Shown here in pieces: positions 10,666-21,150 of a stretch of 64,000 bases of DNA. The notes below the pieces were generated by a model. That model made no database searches. It saw only the letters and a program-made list of their open reading frames with translations, and had not been told where the DNA came from. The stretch is taken from contig JAAEAF010001071.1 of the NCBI GenBank assembly GCA_011037195.1, positions 62,001 to 126,000 on the forward strand, read 5' to 3'. The translations under genes and the position numbers were made by a program. Origin of the DNA: Triatoma infestans. Its lineage: Eukaryota; Arthropoda; Insecta; Hemiptera; Reduviidae. How positions within the stretch are numbered: the first letter of the stretch is position 1; each line of letters opens with the position of its first letter.

Positions 10666-12056
10666 ATAGCCCTGAATCACTCGACACCTCAAGTTCACTG
10701 CATTTTTCCAAGTTTCTTTCTAATCTTTAGATTGTTCTTTAGTCTTGTTCCTTCAGTCTGTTTACTTCATTTCTTACTTTGATAAGACAGCTGATAATGT
10801 AAAATAGACCCATCTCAAGTTCACTGCATTTCTCTTTACTTTAAGCTCGTTGAGGGAGCAGACTAAGGAGTGCATCTGGGTACAGCAAAATCTGAATAAC
10901 AAAAATTGAACATTTTAGAAAACTTGATGATATCCAAGCGGAATATACAGTTGGTACATGTGGCGTTTTTCTATCTGTAAGTGATGCTGTTCATATATCA
11001 CATAGTAGTATTACATTGTAATAGGATTCGAAGAGAGGGATCTAAAGCAGAGAGAGAGAGAGAGAGACACACAAAATTGAGAATCTCACTCGCTACTTAG
11101 GTCAGACTAAAGTGGGAGTCTCTGTATATATACAGCTGCGCTATCCCTACATGGACAGTATTTAGAACAGTTTATACAGCAGTTACTACGCGTCAGCAAC
11201 CAACTACTACCTTTCTCTTTACTCAGTCTAAATCTCTCGCCACCTAATTTCAATTTTTCGTGTAAAGTCCTGGCAGTTTTATATCTCTCTTTTATTATAC
11301 AGCGTTCAGCATTCGTTCTAGCTTATTTCTCAAAAAAATCCTTTCTCACTAATTTCTCTCCTTCTAAAACCTATTAAAACATAGTAAGTAGAAATATTTA
11401 GAAAACTGTGGGGGCCTTGATTATTATTTATCCAAGTTTAATCCGCAAAATCTCACCTATCTAAGGTTGTAGATTTTTACTAAACAAACCTGTTTTGTTA
11501 AACGTGTACAAAAAAATTACATTTTTTAATAATTACTTAAAAGAATATTTCTATAAGCAATCATTGCTTTATGTTTAGCATAATAATAGTAGCTAAAATT
11601 AAAGCCATAATATAAAAGTGTTAGCATTGTTGCTAAAGACTGTGGTCTCTTAGTGAAAACCGTTAATTTATATGTATGATATTTTTAATAATTATAATCA
11701 TCAAGTGAATACCTTTAGTATTCTAAAAGACTTATGATGGATCATTTATTCAATTCCCACATTATTTTCAACAGTCGAGGACATGCAACTAAAGAAATTC
11801 CCATGGAAGTTAACAGAAGCATACACTGTTCCCGTTAAAATAATAACATCATAAGAACTTTAAAAGCAAGTCTTTATGCCCTCCTCTTTTTTTTGAAATA
11901 ATTACCTTCAATTTAGTTAATTATTATTATATATCTCTTAGGTGTAGTCATAAAATTACACGGATTTTCTCGCACTATCCAGAGATAAAATCTCAATTCT
12001 TTATTCAAAGGTAGTAAAACATGAAAATTATAATAATACCTACTAAAAATAATAAC
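10666..12056. other. No gene seen
   Basis: Contains a short direct repeat CTCAAGTTCACTGCATTT (near 10688 and 10813), a (GA)n run near 11051-11066 and otherwise AT-rich sequence. Confidence 0.4.
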
Positions 12057-12445
12057 TTTTTACTTTCTCTTACTGCTAGTAAGATGAAGTACTACGTCGT
12101 ATTAAAATTTTCGAAATTGAGTTTTTACCGGAAACACGTATTTTGAGATCATCTGAGTACGAAAAAGTGCTTTTTAGAAATTGGTCTTTGTGTGTGTGTG
12201 TGTGGTGTGTGTGTGAACAAAATGTCTCAAAAACTAAACACCGCAGGAAATTCAAATTCAAATATTTCCGTTTAAGTACTATCATCACATCAGGCACAAA
12301 GGTTTTGAGCACGATCCATCAACCGGGAATGTGACTTTACAAAAAATTATTATTTTTTTCAGTTTTTCGTGATTTTCTTGAAAACAGCTTCAACAAATTT
12401 CTTCAAATTTTGCTCATAAATACTTATCACTTTTATTTGAAACTT

Positions 12446-12476
<31 letters not shown>

Positions 12477-12950
12477 TTGTTTCTAGATAGTCTTACGGAA
12501 TTTGTGATGTTAAATTTTAAGTATAAAATGAGGTTGTTTCAATATTATTGGCCTGTTCTTCTGGGCTACAACGTGATCACTTCTCTATCTTCTTGGTATG
12601 TAGTTTGATACGTGTCTTACAACCATCTCTTTATTTATGTTTGGACGAATGAGTAAAATTTGAAGTTTAAAGAAAATTTGTGATTTTATATATAATTGTA
12701 TTAACAGGAAGTAAGGGAAGGGAATAGCTAAGTGGTTAGCGTACTGGACTCCTACGTGGAGGACCTGGGTTCGAGTCCAGCTGTGCTACCCTTAGATTTT
12801 TTTCTTCCTAGGAGCCTTTACAGCTTACTGGCCGGCCTCCGGACAGTGTACTGAGAAGGTCCGGAGCCAATGAATTGACACGCCTTAAATTAAAAAAAAA
12901 AAAAAACAGGAAGTAAGAGAAAGTCGTGTGAGTGTTTCACACCAGATTTT
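12057..12950 (+). mobile_element. HLR copy interrupted by SINE-1
   Basis: Starts at TTTTTACTTTCTCTTACTGC and contains the GTGTGTGTG stretch (12189-12213), a poly(A) tract (12450-12475) and the GAGTAAAATTTGAAG block. After the SINE it ends with AGTAAGAGAAAGTCGTGTGAG and TGTTTCACACCAGATTTT. The SINE at 12716-12904 splits the 3' terminal repeat itself. Confidence 0.8.
12716..12904 (+). mobile_element. SINE-1 reference copy with intact A and B boxes and 13-bp TSD
   Basis: A textbook tRNA-derived SINE. The A box is TAGCTAAGTGG (12725-12735) and the B box is GGTTCGAGTCC (12768-12778). A unique body follows (CTTCCTAGGAGCCTTTACAGC, GGCCGGCCTCCGG) and an A-rich tail. AACAGGAAGTAAG is duplicated perfectly at 12703-12715 and 12905-12917, and is the natural HLR sequence at that point. 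The RNA polymerase III promoter is internal. Expect transcription from the tRNA-like head. Confidence 0.92.
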
Positions 12951-13589
12951 ATTATTTTATTTTTTATTTGAAATCATACATTTCCCTAAACAAAATTCTT
13001 TTTTAATCTAAAGTAATTAACTAAATTATTGACACGAATATAAAAGGATTACAAATTTAAAGGTACTTATATAAAGTGACTGTTAAACAATTTCTAAATC
13101 AATTCAACAGGAAGTATCACTTTACTAAATGGATTTTGTAGTTTTTTTGACGATTTTGTCGAAAACGGCTTTAATTAAAACTTTACTTTGAGTTGACTTT
13201 ATAATTTAATGTTGGTTCACTAAAACTAATATGCGTAACTATATGACTTCTATTTATTTAATTAATTTATTTATTTATTAACAAGCTTATAGGTGCAACA
13301 CCTTTAGCCCGGAGTTGCTACAAATGAAAAAAGAACTTAAAGTACACATTCCATGAATATGACTTCTATTTGAAAAATTTTTCAATTAGGGGGATTGCTA
13401 ACGCCTCCCACTAAAGCAATTTTATCATTTCACTGTGGTGACTATCCATCTATTTATGAAATATGGGATTGCAGTTGCATGCACGTTTTTAGGGAGTAGC
13501 AAATCCCACAGTCTCCTGTCCTCAGTACTTCATGTACTGCATCAAAACAATAAGCACCTACATTCATACTATACACTACCCAGCTTATT

Positions 13590-13592
<3 letters not shown>

Positions 13593-13639
<47 letters not shown>
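13593..13639. repeat. (AC)n microsatellite
   Basis: Uninterrupted AC dinucleotide run of about 23 units. It creates a Val-Cys repeat in the minus-strand reading frame over 13585-13941, which is therefore not a credible gene. Confidence 0.95.
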
Positions 13640-13642
<3 letters not shown>

Positions 13643-14984
13643 CACTCACCATATAATAGAGATAACGGTTCTGCACTATTTCCCCTGGAAAGTAACTCTG
13701 ACTGAGAACAGAGAAGGGAATGTTCGATTTTCCTTAAAGAGGCAGCCCCCGGCCGCCAGATTAGGACAAAACAGATCGAACCCCAGAATGTCTTAAACTT
13801 GATATATAACGAGTCTGGCAGAAAACAGAACCCGACAGTTTTATGGAGAATTAAGACTTGATAAGGGAAAAAAGGAAAATAAGATTGGCCCCTTAGTGGC
13901 AGAAATGAAGAATGCCAAAGTGGACCTGCTAGGTTCACCACAGTTTTTAGGAGATTGTTGAGGACTAATTATGAAGATGCTGAGGATTATTGTAAGTATT
14001 ATTAGAGATAATATAATTAGAGATATTATATAATTAGAGATAATATAAATTATTATTAGAGGATTATTGTAAGTAGCTGAGAATTATTGTAAGTTGAACC
14101 AACCACCACAACAATTATTGTAAGACTTGCAGATCATTAACACTGTATTCCATGTAATTCAGTATTGATTTCTAATTTTCTTAAGTAATAATTTGAATTA
14201 AGTTTTGAATAAACTTCTTTAGTATATTATTGAATATACCTTTAGTATAGTATTTTATATACTTATCTACACCCACAAGTAAATTTTATGCGAAGGCATA
14301 ACTTTATAATCTTAAAGTTAATTAATATTATTTATTGAGTTCTGTTTAAATAAATCTCTAGAACTTACGTATGATATATGATTTCCTTTTAATCTGCAAT
14401 CTGTATAGATTTCTAACTTTATTAAAGACTAAAATTCGAAGCAAAACGGGATATCGGATGACATATAATTATTAAAATTTCTGTTTTTATTTTATTTTGG
14501 AGGTTCAGAACAGTGTAACCAGTGTTTTCCAACCATTCCGGAAATGTAGATGAAGGTATTGTCGCTTAATAGGTTGACAAAATTTGTTTGGGGTGTAATA
14601 AGAGTTACCTGTGCGGATGGTATTTCATAAGCTTGGCAGGCATCAGTAAGGTTCTAAGTTAGTTTGGTGGCATGCCTTTATCAGTAGATCTAAAACTTTT
14701 AAAGGGGAATGTCACATGGATGATAAACGAAGGTATCTCAACTGCTGACATCTTGTCTATTAACTATTATCAATTCTGTAAAAGGAAATTTTCATGGCTG
14801 AAGATGTTAAGTACATTTATATATTTGAAGAAAAATATAATCTACATTTACAGACATAAAATTACAAATAAAACGCAATTATTGTTGTCTGTTTAAATTA
14901 TAGAAGATATCTTCGGAGATTGGACTTGACTTTGGGCTTTTTATTGTAAAAAAAAAATTATGAAATTTAACCAGTATAATCCTG
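13640..14984. other. No gene seen
   Basis: Contains imperfect repeats of GATTATTGTAAGT and TAATATAATTAGAGATA near 13975-14095. A minus-strand frame at 13585-13941 is 118 codons long but low complexity at its end and shows no motif. Confidence 0.4.
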
Positions 14985-15314
14985 AAAAAATTTGGTGTGA
15001 ATCACCTATATAACTTTATCTTACTGCAATTAACATAGTTTTGATTGATTTACGTATATCTATGAGTATTACCAAGTTACAAATTTCATACATAATTGAA
15101 AGTACACACAAGTCGAATACAAAAAAGAAAGAGACAGTTGGATTTTTGGTCAACCAATTTTCTTCAAATTGGAAATTTATTCAACAAAGAAGTTCATATT
15201 AATATTATAGAGATGAAAAAATCGTATAATAAATATACTGAAATGGAACTTTAGGGGAAAGCCTGACGTCACAAAAAGTCCGCAAAAAACATCCCGTGAA
15301 TGCATTTACCGGGG
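14985..15314 (-). mobile_element. HLR fragment
   Basis: Starts AAAAAATTTGGTGTGAATCAC (diverged 3' end of the element) and runs to the AAAAGTCCG / CCCGTGAATGCATTTACC region, where repeat E is inserted. A GT-rich minus-strand HLR segment (CACACACACGCACACACACC then AAAAACCATTTTTT) resumes after E near 15617-15665. Confidence 0.55.
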
Positions 15315-15595
15315 AGAAATTGGGATTGCTTAATTAGACGAGATATGAAGACACTGTTATAATATAACTATAAGTTTACAAAAACTGCACTGGACTAGGA
15401 ATGATTTTATAGATAAATTGGTGGGAGTAGGGATATGACACGATGCGGTGTATGTTGTTGAATCTGATAGATTGATAGATGTTCTGTTACTGGCTTATAT
15501 ACAGGTTCCCCACTCTAGCCTGCTTAAGTGAGAGAGTACCAGAGAGAGTTGGTTTTCTCTCGGTTGGGCTTGGCTCTCTCTCTCTTGCCGTTACA
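15315..15595 (+). repeat. Dispersed repeat E, single-minisatellite-unit copy
   Basis: Matches 29829-30100 over most of its length: AGAAATTGGG, TTAATTAGACGAGAT, GAAGACACTGTTATAATATA, CTCTAGCCTGCTTAAGTGAG. It then has one copy of the 45-bp unit (GGTTTTCTCTCGGTTGGGCTT.. to ..CTCTTGCCGTTA). TATATACAGG near 15497 looks like a TATA box. Identity unknown; an LTR or promoter-bearing repeat is possible. Confidence 0.65.
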
Positions 15596-15659
15596 TTGGG
15601 TTATGCTGATTGATCATGCACACACACACGCACACACACCACTTTCTAAAAACCATTTT

Positions 15660-16920
15660 TTCCCAGAGTACGAAAACAATTTTTTAGCGAATTGTTTTTT
15701 GTTATGTTTATTGTGTGCGCGCGCGTGTGTGTGTATATAGAATATATCTCAAAAACGAAAAATCGCAGGAAGAGCGAATTTGGTATTTCCCTTAGGAACT
15801 GCCACCATCTCTGACACGAAGGTTTGACGAGAAAATCCATCAACCGGAAGTACGGCTTCACTGATTTTTTTTTTTTTTTTTCTACAGACATAAATACGTA
15901 TCACTTTATTTGAAACATTTTCTTGGGAAATTTGATTTTTTGCGGCTAGGGGGGGGGCAGTGGCATTAAGGTTTCTCCTAATATACCATTTAGTACAATA
16001 TATGGTTCTAACCTATATAATATTAATGTACGTAATAATAATTGGTAGAATTCCAAATTTGAAGAAGTACGATTTTGCACTGTAGGATTTTGACTTTTTT
16101 TGGTATTTTCTTGAAAATGACTATAAAGATTTGCCATAAATTTGAAATACTAACTGCACAATTAGTCCGCAAGGGGTGTCTGTTGTATGAAGTTACTTTG
16201 GGAGTAGCGATCCCACCGGTTCAGTACTCCATGCAGTTCGTTAGAACTGTACACAATACACTTAAACTACAGACACTCCACACTTTACAGACAGGGAAAA
16301 ACACGGTACATAAACTAGAATTTCCGTCCCTAGTTAATTTGTGTAAGCCAAGGGTGAAGGAAGGGATTAATTATCTCATGGTAGTGCGCTGGACTAGCAA
16401 CGCGGAGGTCCCGGCTTTTGGAATTCAGCTGTGGTGCCCTTAGTTTCTCTCTTCCTAACAGCCTCTACTGCTCACTGTCCGGTTATGGGCAGTGTTATCT
16501 GTAGTTAGAGGACACTGCTCGGAGGCCGGCAGTGCACTGAGAAGGCTCCGAGGGGTGGAGCACAGTAGATCTTTCAAGTCGCAGTGCAATTGCCTCTATA
16601 ACAATCTAACTGCACAATTAAAAACGTATCACCTTTATTTAATACATTTTTCCGAAAAAAATAATTTTACCAGAATTTTGGGGGGGGGGATCTATCAGTT
16701 TGGTTTAAATTTAAATTGTAACAAAGTTGGAAAACTTTGTTAGTTGGTATAGAGGGGCGCCCACAATATCCGCTCAGGTATGTATGTATAATTCTTACGA
16801 CCTTCTTTATGGTCAGCCCGACTAAATTTTTATAAACCTTTTGCAATATTTTGTTAATTAAATTATATTATTTGCAGGAAGAGGAAATCATAGTTTAGCA
16901 CCAGATTTTTTTTTTTTTTT
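15660..16920 (+). mobile_element. HLR (older subfamily) split by a 441-bp insertion
   Basis: The left part (to 16164) has AAAAACGAAAAATCGCAGGAAG and CATCAACCGGAAGTACGGC. The right part resumes at 16606 with CTAACTGCACAATTA then CGTATCACCTTTATTTAATA, and ends near GCACCAGATTTTTT at 16900-16916. The inserted block is duplicated at its edges, so the two parts were once continuous. Confidence 0.65.
16165..16605 (+). mobile_element. 441-bp insertion with 15-bp TSD, containing a SINE-1 copy
   Basis: CTAACTGCACAATTA occurs at 16150-16164 and again at 16606-16620. Within the insertion, about 16361-16590 is a SINE-1 copy (GGTAGTGCGCTGGACTAGCA head, CTTCCTAACAGCCTCTACTG, GGAGGCCGGCAGTGCACTG). The first 195 bases are different sequence, with weak similarity (GGGAGTAGC..ATCCCAC..CAGTACTCCATG) to 13491-13540. 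Whether this is one composite element or two nested insertions cannot be settled here. The 3' end lacks a clean poly(A). Confidence 0.65.
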
Positions 16921-17782
16921 CTGGGATTTTACAGATCCTAGATTTTCAGCTGGGAAACATCGCTCACGTACTCAGTCTTTTTAATTTTAATTTTGATTTT
17001 AATTTTAGTATCTAGTTTTCATCCTTTTTATCAGACGAAAAGAGAAAGAGAGTTCAAATTTAATAATGTCATCCCATTTTATAAATATATATAATAATCA
17101 CATAATAAGAAGCGATTCCAAACTATACATTTTATTCGAAAAATTAATATAAGTATTGTTCTTAGTTCAATTACCTAATAGAATAGAAATAGTTCTTTCA
17201 TTTAGGAGCTTATCTTCAATAATTTATTAGTAAATATCTTTATATAAATATAACTTCTTTTTTTTATATTTATTTTTTCCTTCAGCAACAGGAAAGTGTA
17301 TTGTATTATTAAATTGATTCTCCGATGATTTCTTCAATATTGTATATTACATTACTAATATTTTCTTTTTGTATTTGTATGCATGTATGTAGGTTTTTGT
17401 TTTATAAATATATATAGGAATATTTCAGTAGTAGTAGTAGTGGTGGTGGTGTGGTAGACGTTGTCTGTTTGTTTCTTTGTATGGCCCACTTTCTTCTGGC
17501 AAGGAAATACTGCTGTACGCGAAATATGTAGAGGTTGCTGTTGTCTTCTTGAATATATATATCCTTATGAATTCTTCATCACTTGATGCATAAACAATGT
17601 CCTTCAGCATCCTTCCTTTTTTTCTTTTTTTTTTGTAATAGCTTTTATATGTGTATTTACATACCTGTACCCACTTTACTTTAATCAATTAAAAATTTGT
17701 AAAAAAAAAAAAAAAATATATTTATGTCTATCTTTATTAAAATAATAAATTAATAATGAGTTTTCAAATTTAAATATTTTTA
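16921..17782. other. No gene seen
   Basis: AT-rich sequence with (TA)n, GTA/GTG trinucleotide runs near 17431-17452 and a poly(A) at 17701-17715. Confidence 0.4.
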
Positions 17783-18400
17783 ATGAGATATTTGTACGGC
17801 AATGGCCAGAGGAGTTTTTCAAGAAAAACAAAAATTCTTTCTTGCTCTATGTTTCGGGTACCATTGGTGCCCTTCTTCAGGAACTCAAAGTTATTGGAGA
17901 AAATACATTATTGTACAGTATAGTGTTATGTAATAATGCATAGATTAATAAAAAAAAAACATTTAAATTAAAGAACTATTAACAGAAGAAATTATAAAAC
18001 AGAAGTGACAGTAAATTGAAAAAAATTATATTAACAATAAGATAAAATAAGACAGATGAAGAAAAACTGTTAAAAAGTGGGAGGGATAAGAAAAATTGTT
18101 TGTAGTGAGGCGCGGCAATTTCAAATTTGGAAGAACAAATTACTGGCGAATACCTTTTTTTTAGGTTTAGAAAAATACTGTTGTAAGTTGAAGTTATGAT
18201 TTCTTTGTGTTTTTTTAAAAGTGATAGAATTCGGATGAAGGTGAATTTGATAAAAAATGTTGATTAAAGAGTTTTTTAAAACTCGTTTCTTGAAGTTTTT
18301 TGATGCATTTGTGGAATCAAAAATTAGCGTTAGAAAAATTGTATGCCTGCTCTGTCCGTGATGCTTATTTTGCATGTTTCTATAATAACGGAATTGTCTG
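17783..18400 (-). pseudogene. Penelope-like element 3' end (copy PLE1): C-terminal GIY-YIG region and 3' terminal repeat
   Basis: The minus strand runs through a C-terminal segment ending LFFQIAAPHYK, closely parallel to LSFQIAAPHYK in copy PLE2 (20640-21141). An AT-rich 3' UTR and the terminal block GGCCATTGCCGTACAAATATC follow, also shared with PLE2. PLE2 retains more of the endonuclease, so the family assignment rests mainly on that copy. Penelope-like retroelements encode a reverse transcriptase fused to a GIY-YIG endonuclease; only its distal tail survives here. Stops and frame changes make it non-functional. The 5' limit is uncertain. Confidence 0.55.
17844..17884 (-). ncRNA. Hammerhead-ribozyme-like module of PLE1
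   Basis: The minus strand reads GUUC, CUGAAGA, A, GGGCACC-AAU-GGUACCC (stem II with one mismatch), GAAA, CAUA, GAGC. GUUC pairs with GAGC allowing one G-U (stem I). The cleavage triplet is mutated relative to the GUC seen in the copy at 51412. It lies at the 3' end of the PLE, where hammerheads are known to sit in Penelope-like elements. Confidence 0.55.
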
Positions 18401-19199
18401 AATTTTCATGGACATTCATTTAGCAACTGGTTCCATATGTAGAAGTAACAGGAGGAGTTGTTATAGTGCCTAGTAGTTTGCGATTCTAAAAGTACTATTG
18501 TGGCTCTCTTACATGTCTAGGTGTATGTATATGAGGTCTATGTGCTATATAAAACTGCAGTACTTTGTAAAGGGAGGGAGTAGTGGGTGAACTAGGGTTT
18601 GCCAGTGAATTCATTAAAACCAAAGTAGTTGCATTATTTGAAACCAAATAGATTTTAGTTTTAGCTTTAGTTTTAAATCTGCTAGTTTTTTTAAGTCTGT
18701 ATATACGAATCATAATTTCCGTTAAAGTGTATATAATGTAAATAATGTATGCAAGTTGAGAAAATAAAATGTTAATGCGGAATGTACGTTACATTAAGGT
18801 TGGTTAACACACTTATATAATTTTTTCCAATGATATATTCATAAAAAAGTCTGTACTTAAGCTAGTTTACACTTGTTATATTTAGGCATGTAAAGAACCC
18901 ATATTTAGGGTATACATGCGTGCATAGATGGCGTGTGTAAATTGTGAAGGGTGAAATGCGAAATATGTTAGTGTCATCAAACAACCTGCTTATTTATAGA
19001 TTGATTGATTGATTGATTAATTATTTTGTTTTGATTATTTTCTTTAACAAAATATTTATTTATCTATACTATCTTACGGTCATACAACTCGTAATTTGTC
19101 CTTTCTTGTCAATGACTATTTCACAGCAGCCCACGGCTGATACATTGTTATTTCACGCTGTTATAAATAAATAAATATAATAGTGAGATAGTTTGGATA
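18401..19199. other. No gene seen
   Basis: AT-rich sequence with a GATT tandem run near 19001-19017. May include more of PLE1 in decayed form. Confidence 0.35.
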
Positions 19200-19505
19200 A
19201 TTAATTGTGAAAATAAATCTCCCTCAAACAACATAGTTTAAGATATAGATCCCCCACGTGTTGGATGTTTCCATTTTAAAGAAAAATATGCCCCTTTAAA
19301 GACCAAACATGTGTTCTTTTTCCCATTCAGGTACCATCTCCCTCCCCCTCTTGACCTAGTTAGGCATTTAATAAAAACATTAAAGACCAGTCAGTGTATA
19401 AACTAAGTTTACTCTGTGCAAATCTGTGTTATCACACTGTTTGACAAACGCACCCTGAAGATATTTCTGATGCTTTCCAGCTCTGTGGAACCAACCACAA
19501 CAACC
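19200..19505 (+). mobile_element. Family A fragment with internal region, ribozyme deleted
   Basis: The right part reads GTGTATAAACT, CTCTGTGCAAATCTGTGTTATC and ACAAACGCACCCTGAAGATA, then jumps directly to TTCTGATGCTTTCCAGC and the full-arm end AACCAACCACAACAACC. The stem II to stem III part of the hammerhead is thus lost. The left part (ACATGTGTTCTTTTTCCCA, GGTACCATCTCCCTCCCCCTC) is the inverse of 48490-48690, so both preserve an internal portion of the parent element absent from the palindromic copies. Confidence 0.65.
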
Positions 19506-20197
19506 ATTTGGTGTTCTTTATTATAAACAGTAATAACTTAGCCTATAGTTTATAACCAACAAAAATTACATAAAAGAAAGAAATAATTTAAAACAATAGT
19601 TTAAAATTAGCATTTATATATTATAATCATTAAAATAGCTATTTAAATGGCCACATTGAAAAGGAACGTGCTTTGTTTTATTTATATATATTATAGATGC
19701 AGTTATATTCCAAGTTTAAAAAGAAAATCGTTATAGGTGTTTACGAAACAATTCTAGAAAACTCAAAACCCAATCTTAAATTATTGATTATTTACTCAGA
19801 AAACAATTTTCTCTTATTGCAATATTATGTTAGAATTATAGAAATAACCAATTTTTCTATAAACTTGGATTTTTTACTCAACTGGTCTAACATAAATTGT
19901 TTGAAATTGTCACTTGTTTTACCCATGTTAGTTAATTAATTATGTTAATAAGTAGTCCAATAACATTTTAAATTTAAATGTCACAAATTCCTCATAATTC
20001 TATTAAATTCAGTTTTGCTGAAATATATTTCAAATAAAAGGTTAGATTATGTAGTGGGTCCCGAATCATTAAGATACTTGAGGATCCGAAGAACCTAGTT
20101 ACTAGGGACCTAGGCCAAAATAGGGAGGGAGAATACAAACACAACCGAGCTAGCCCTAAAGGGGAACCAGTTGAACTGTGAAAAAATGTTTACGATC
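19506..20197. other. No gene seen
   Basis: AT-rich sequence. The plus-strand frame at 19697-19939 has no recognisable motif. Confidence 0.35.
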
Positions 20198-20259
20198 TTT
20201 AATGAGATGTTTGTACGGCAATGGCAAGAGGAGTTTTTAAAGAAAAATAATTCTTTGTT

Positions 20260-20298
20260 GCTCTGCGTTTCGGATATCATTGGGCCCTTCTTCAGGAG
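20260..20298 (-). ncRNA. Hammerhead-ribozyme-like module of PLE2
   Basis: The minus strand reads GCUC, CUGAAGA, A, GGGCCC-AAUG-AUAUCC (imperfect stem II), GAAA, CGCA, GAGC. GCUC and GAGC pair perfectly, with a covarying U-to-C / A-to-G change relative to the copy at 51412. It is placed at the 3' end of PLE2, as in PLE1. Confidence 0.6.
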
Positions 20299-20375
20299 CC
20301 CAGCAAAATTTATTGGAGAAAATACATTTGGACATTATTCTAGTTAAATAAAAGTGCATAGATTTATACCAAAAA

Positions 20376-20406
20376 TACTTCCTCTTACTAGGAGTAAGAG
20401 AAAGTA
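20376..20406 (-). repeat. Solo 31-bp HLR terminal palindrome inserted in PLE2
   Basis: TACTTCCTCTTACT, AGG, AGTAAGAGAAAGTA forms a near-perfect hairpin identical to the 5' end of HLR with no HLR body. The matching point in PLE1 (near 17945-17960) lacks it, so PLE1 acts as an empty site. Confidence 0.7.
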
Positions 20407-21150
20407 AAAAAAAAACGAAAAATTTAAATTGAAGAAATATTAACAGAAGAAATTATAACATAGAAATGACTGTAAATTAAATAAAATGATATTAACAATA
20501 AGAGAAAATACAAAACAGATAATGATACCTTTAGGGTAGGAAAGGAGTGAACGTTGAGAACGTTGAGATTGAAATGAAGAGAGAGTATTTTTTTTTAAAT
20601 TTACAAAAACTGTTAAATGGTGGGAGGGATAAGAAAAATGTTTGTAATGAGGCGCGGCAATTTCAAATTTGGAAGGACAAATTAATAGCAAGTATCTTTT
20701 TTATGGTTAGAAAAATATTGTTATAAGTTGAAGTAATGATTTCTTTGAGAGGTGGATGGAGTTGGATTCGGATGGAAGACGTTTTAAATGGTTGAGGTAA
20801 CTGGTTATTGAAATCAATGACATGATTGAAAGTCAGAGCGTGTTTAGAGAGAGCAGTGCTGTCACTTTTTTTGTTCATGTTGTCTAAGTCTTTTTTGTAA
20901 AAACTGTTTGTTTTAACCTATGTAGCAAGCGTTTGCAGTTAGGTGTAATACATTGAAGTTTGTATACCGTATGTGTTTTGTTAGATTTTTCAATAGGGTC
21001 TTTAATTTTTGGGAAGATTTTATTTAGTTTGTTGGTGGGAGAGAAGCCTGTTCGGACATTGGGGTTAAAGTTTTTGAGGATGTTATTGATTCTGCTGGAA
21101 ATAGGACTAATGAAGGTGAGCGAGTGGTAAATGGGAGGTTCAGTATTCGC

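Noticed and set aside
12716..12790. tRNA gene candidate
   Set aside because: A and B boxes are good, but there is no complete cloverleaf with acceptor stem, the sequence continues into a shared body with poly(A), and a TSD surrounds it: a SINE head.
13585..13941. 118-codon minus-strand reading frame
   Set aside because: Its C-terminal part is the (AC)n microsatellite translated as Val-Cys repeats, and the rest shows no motif.
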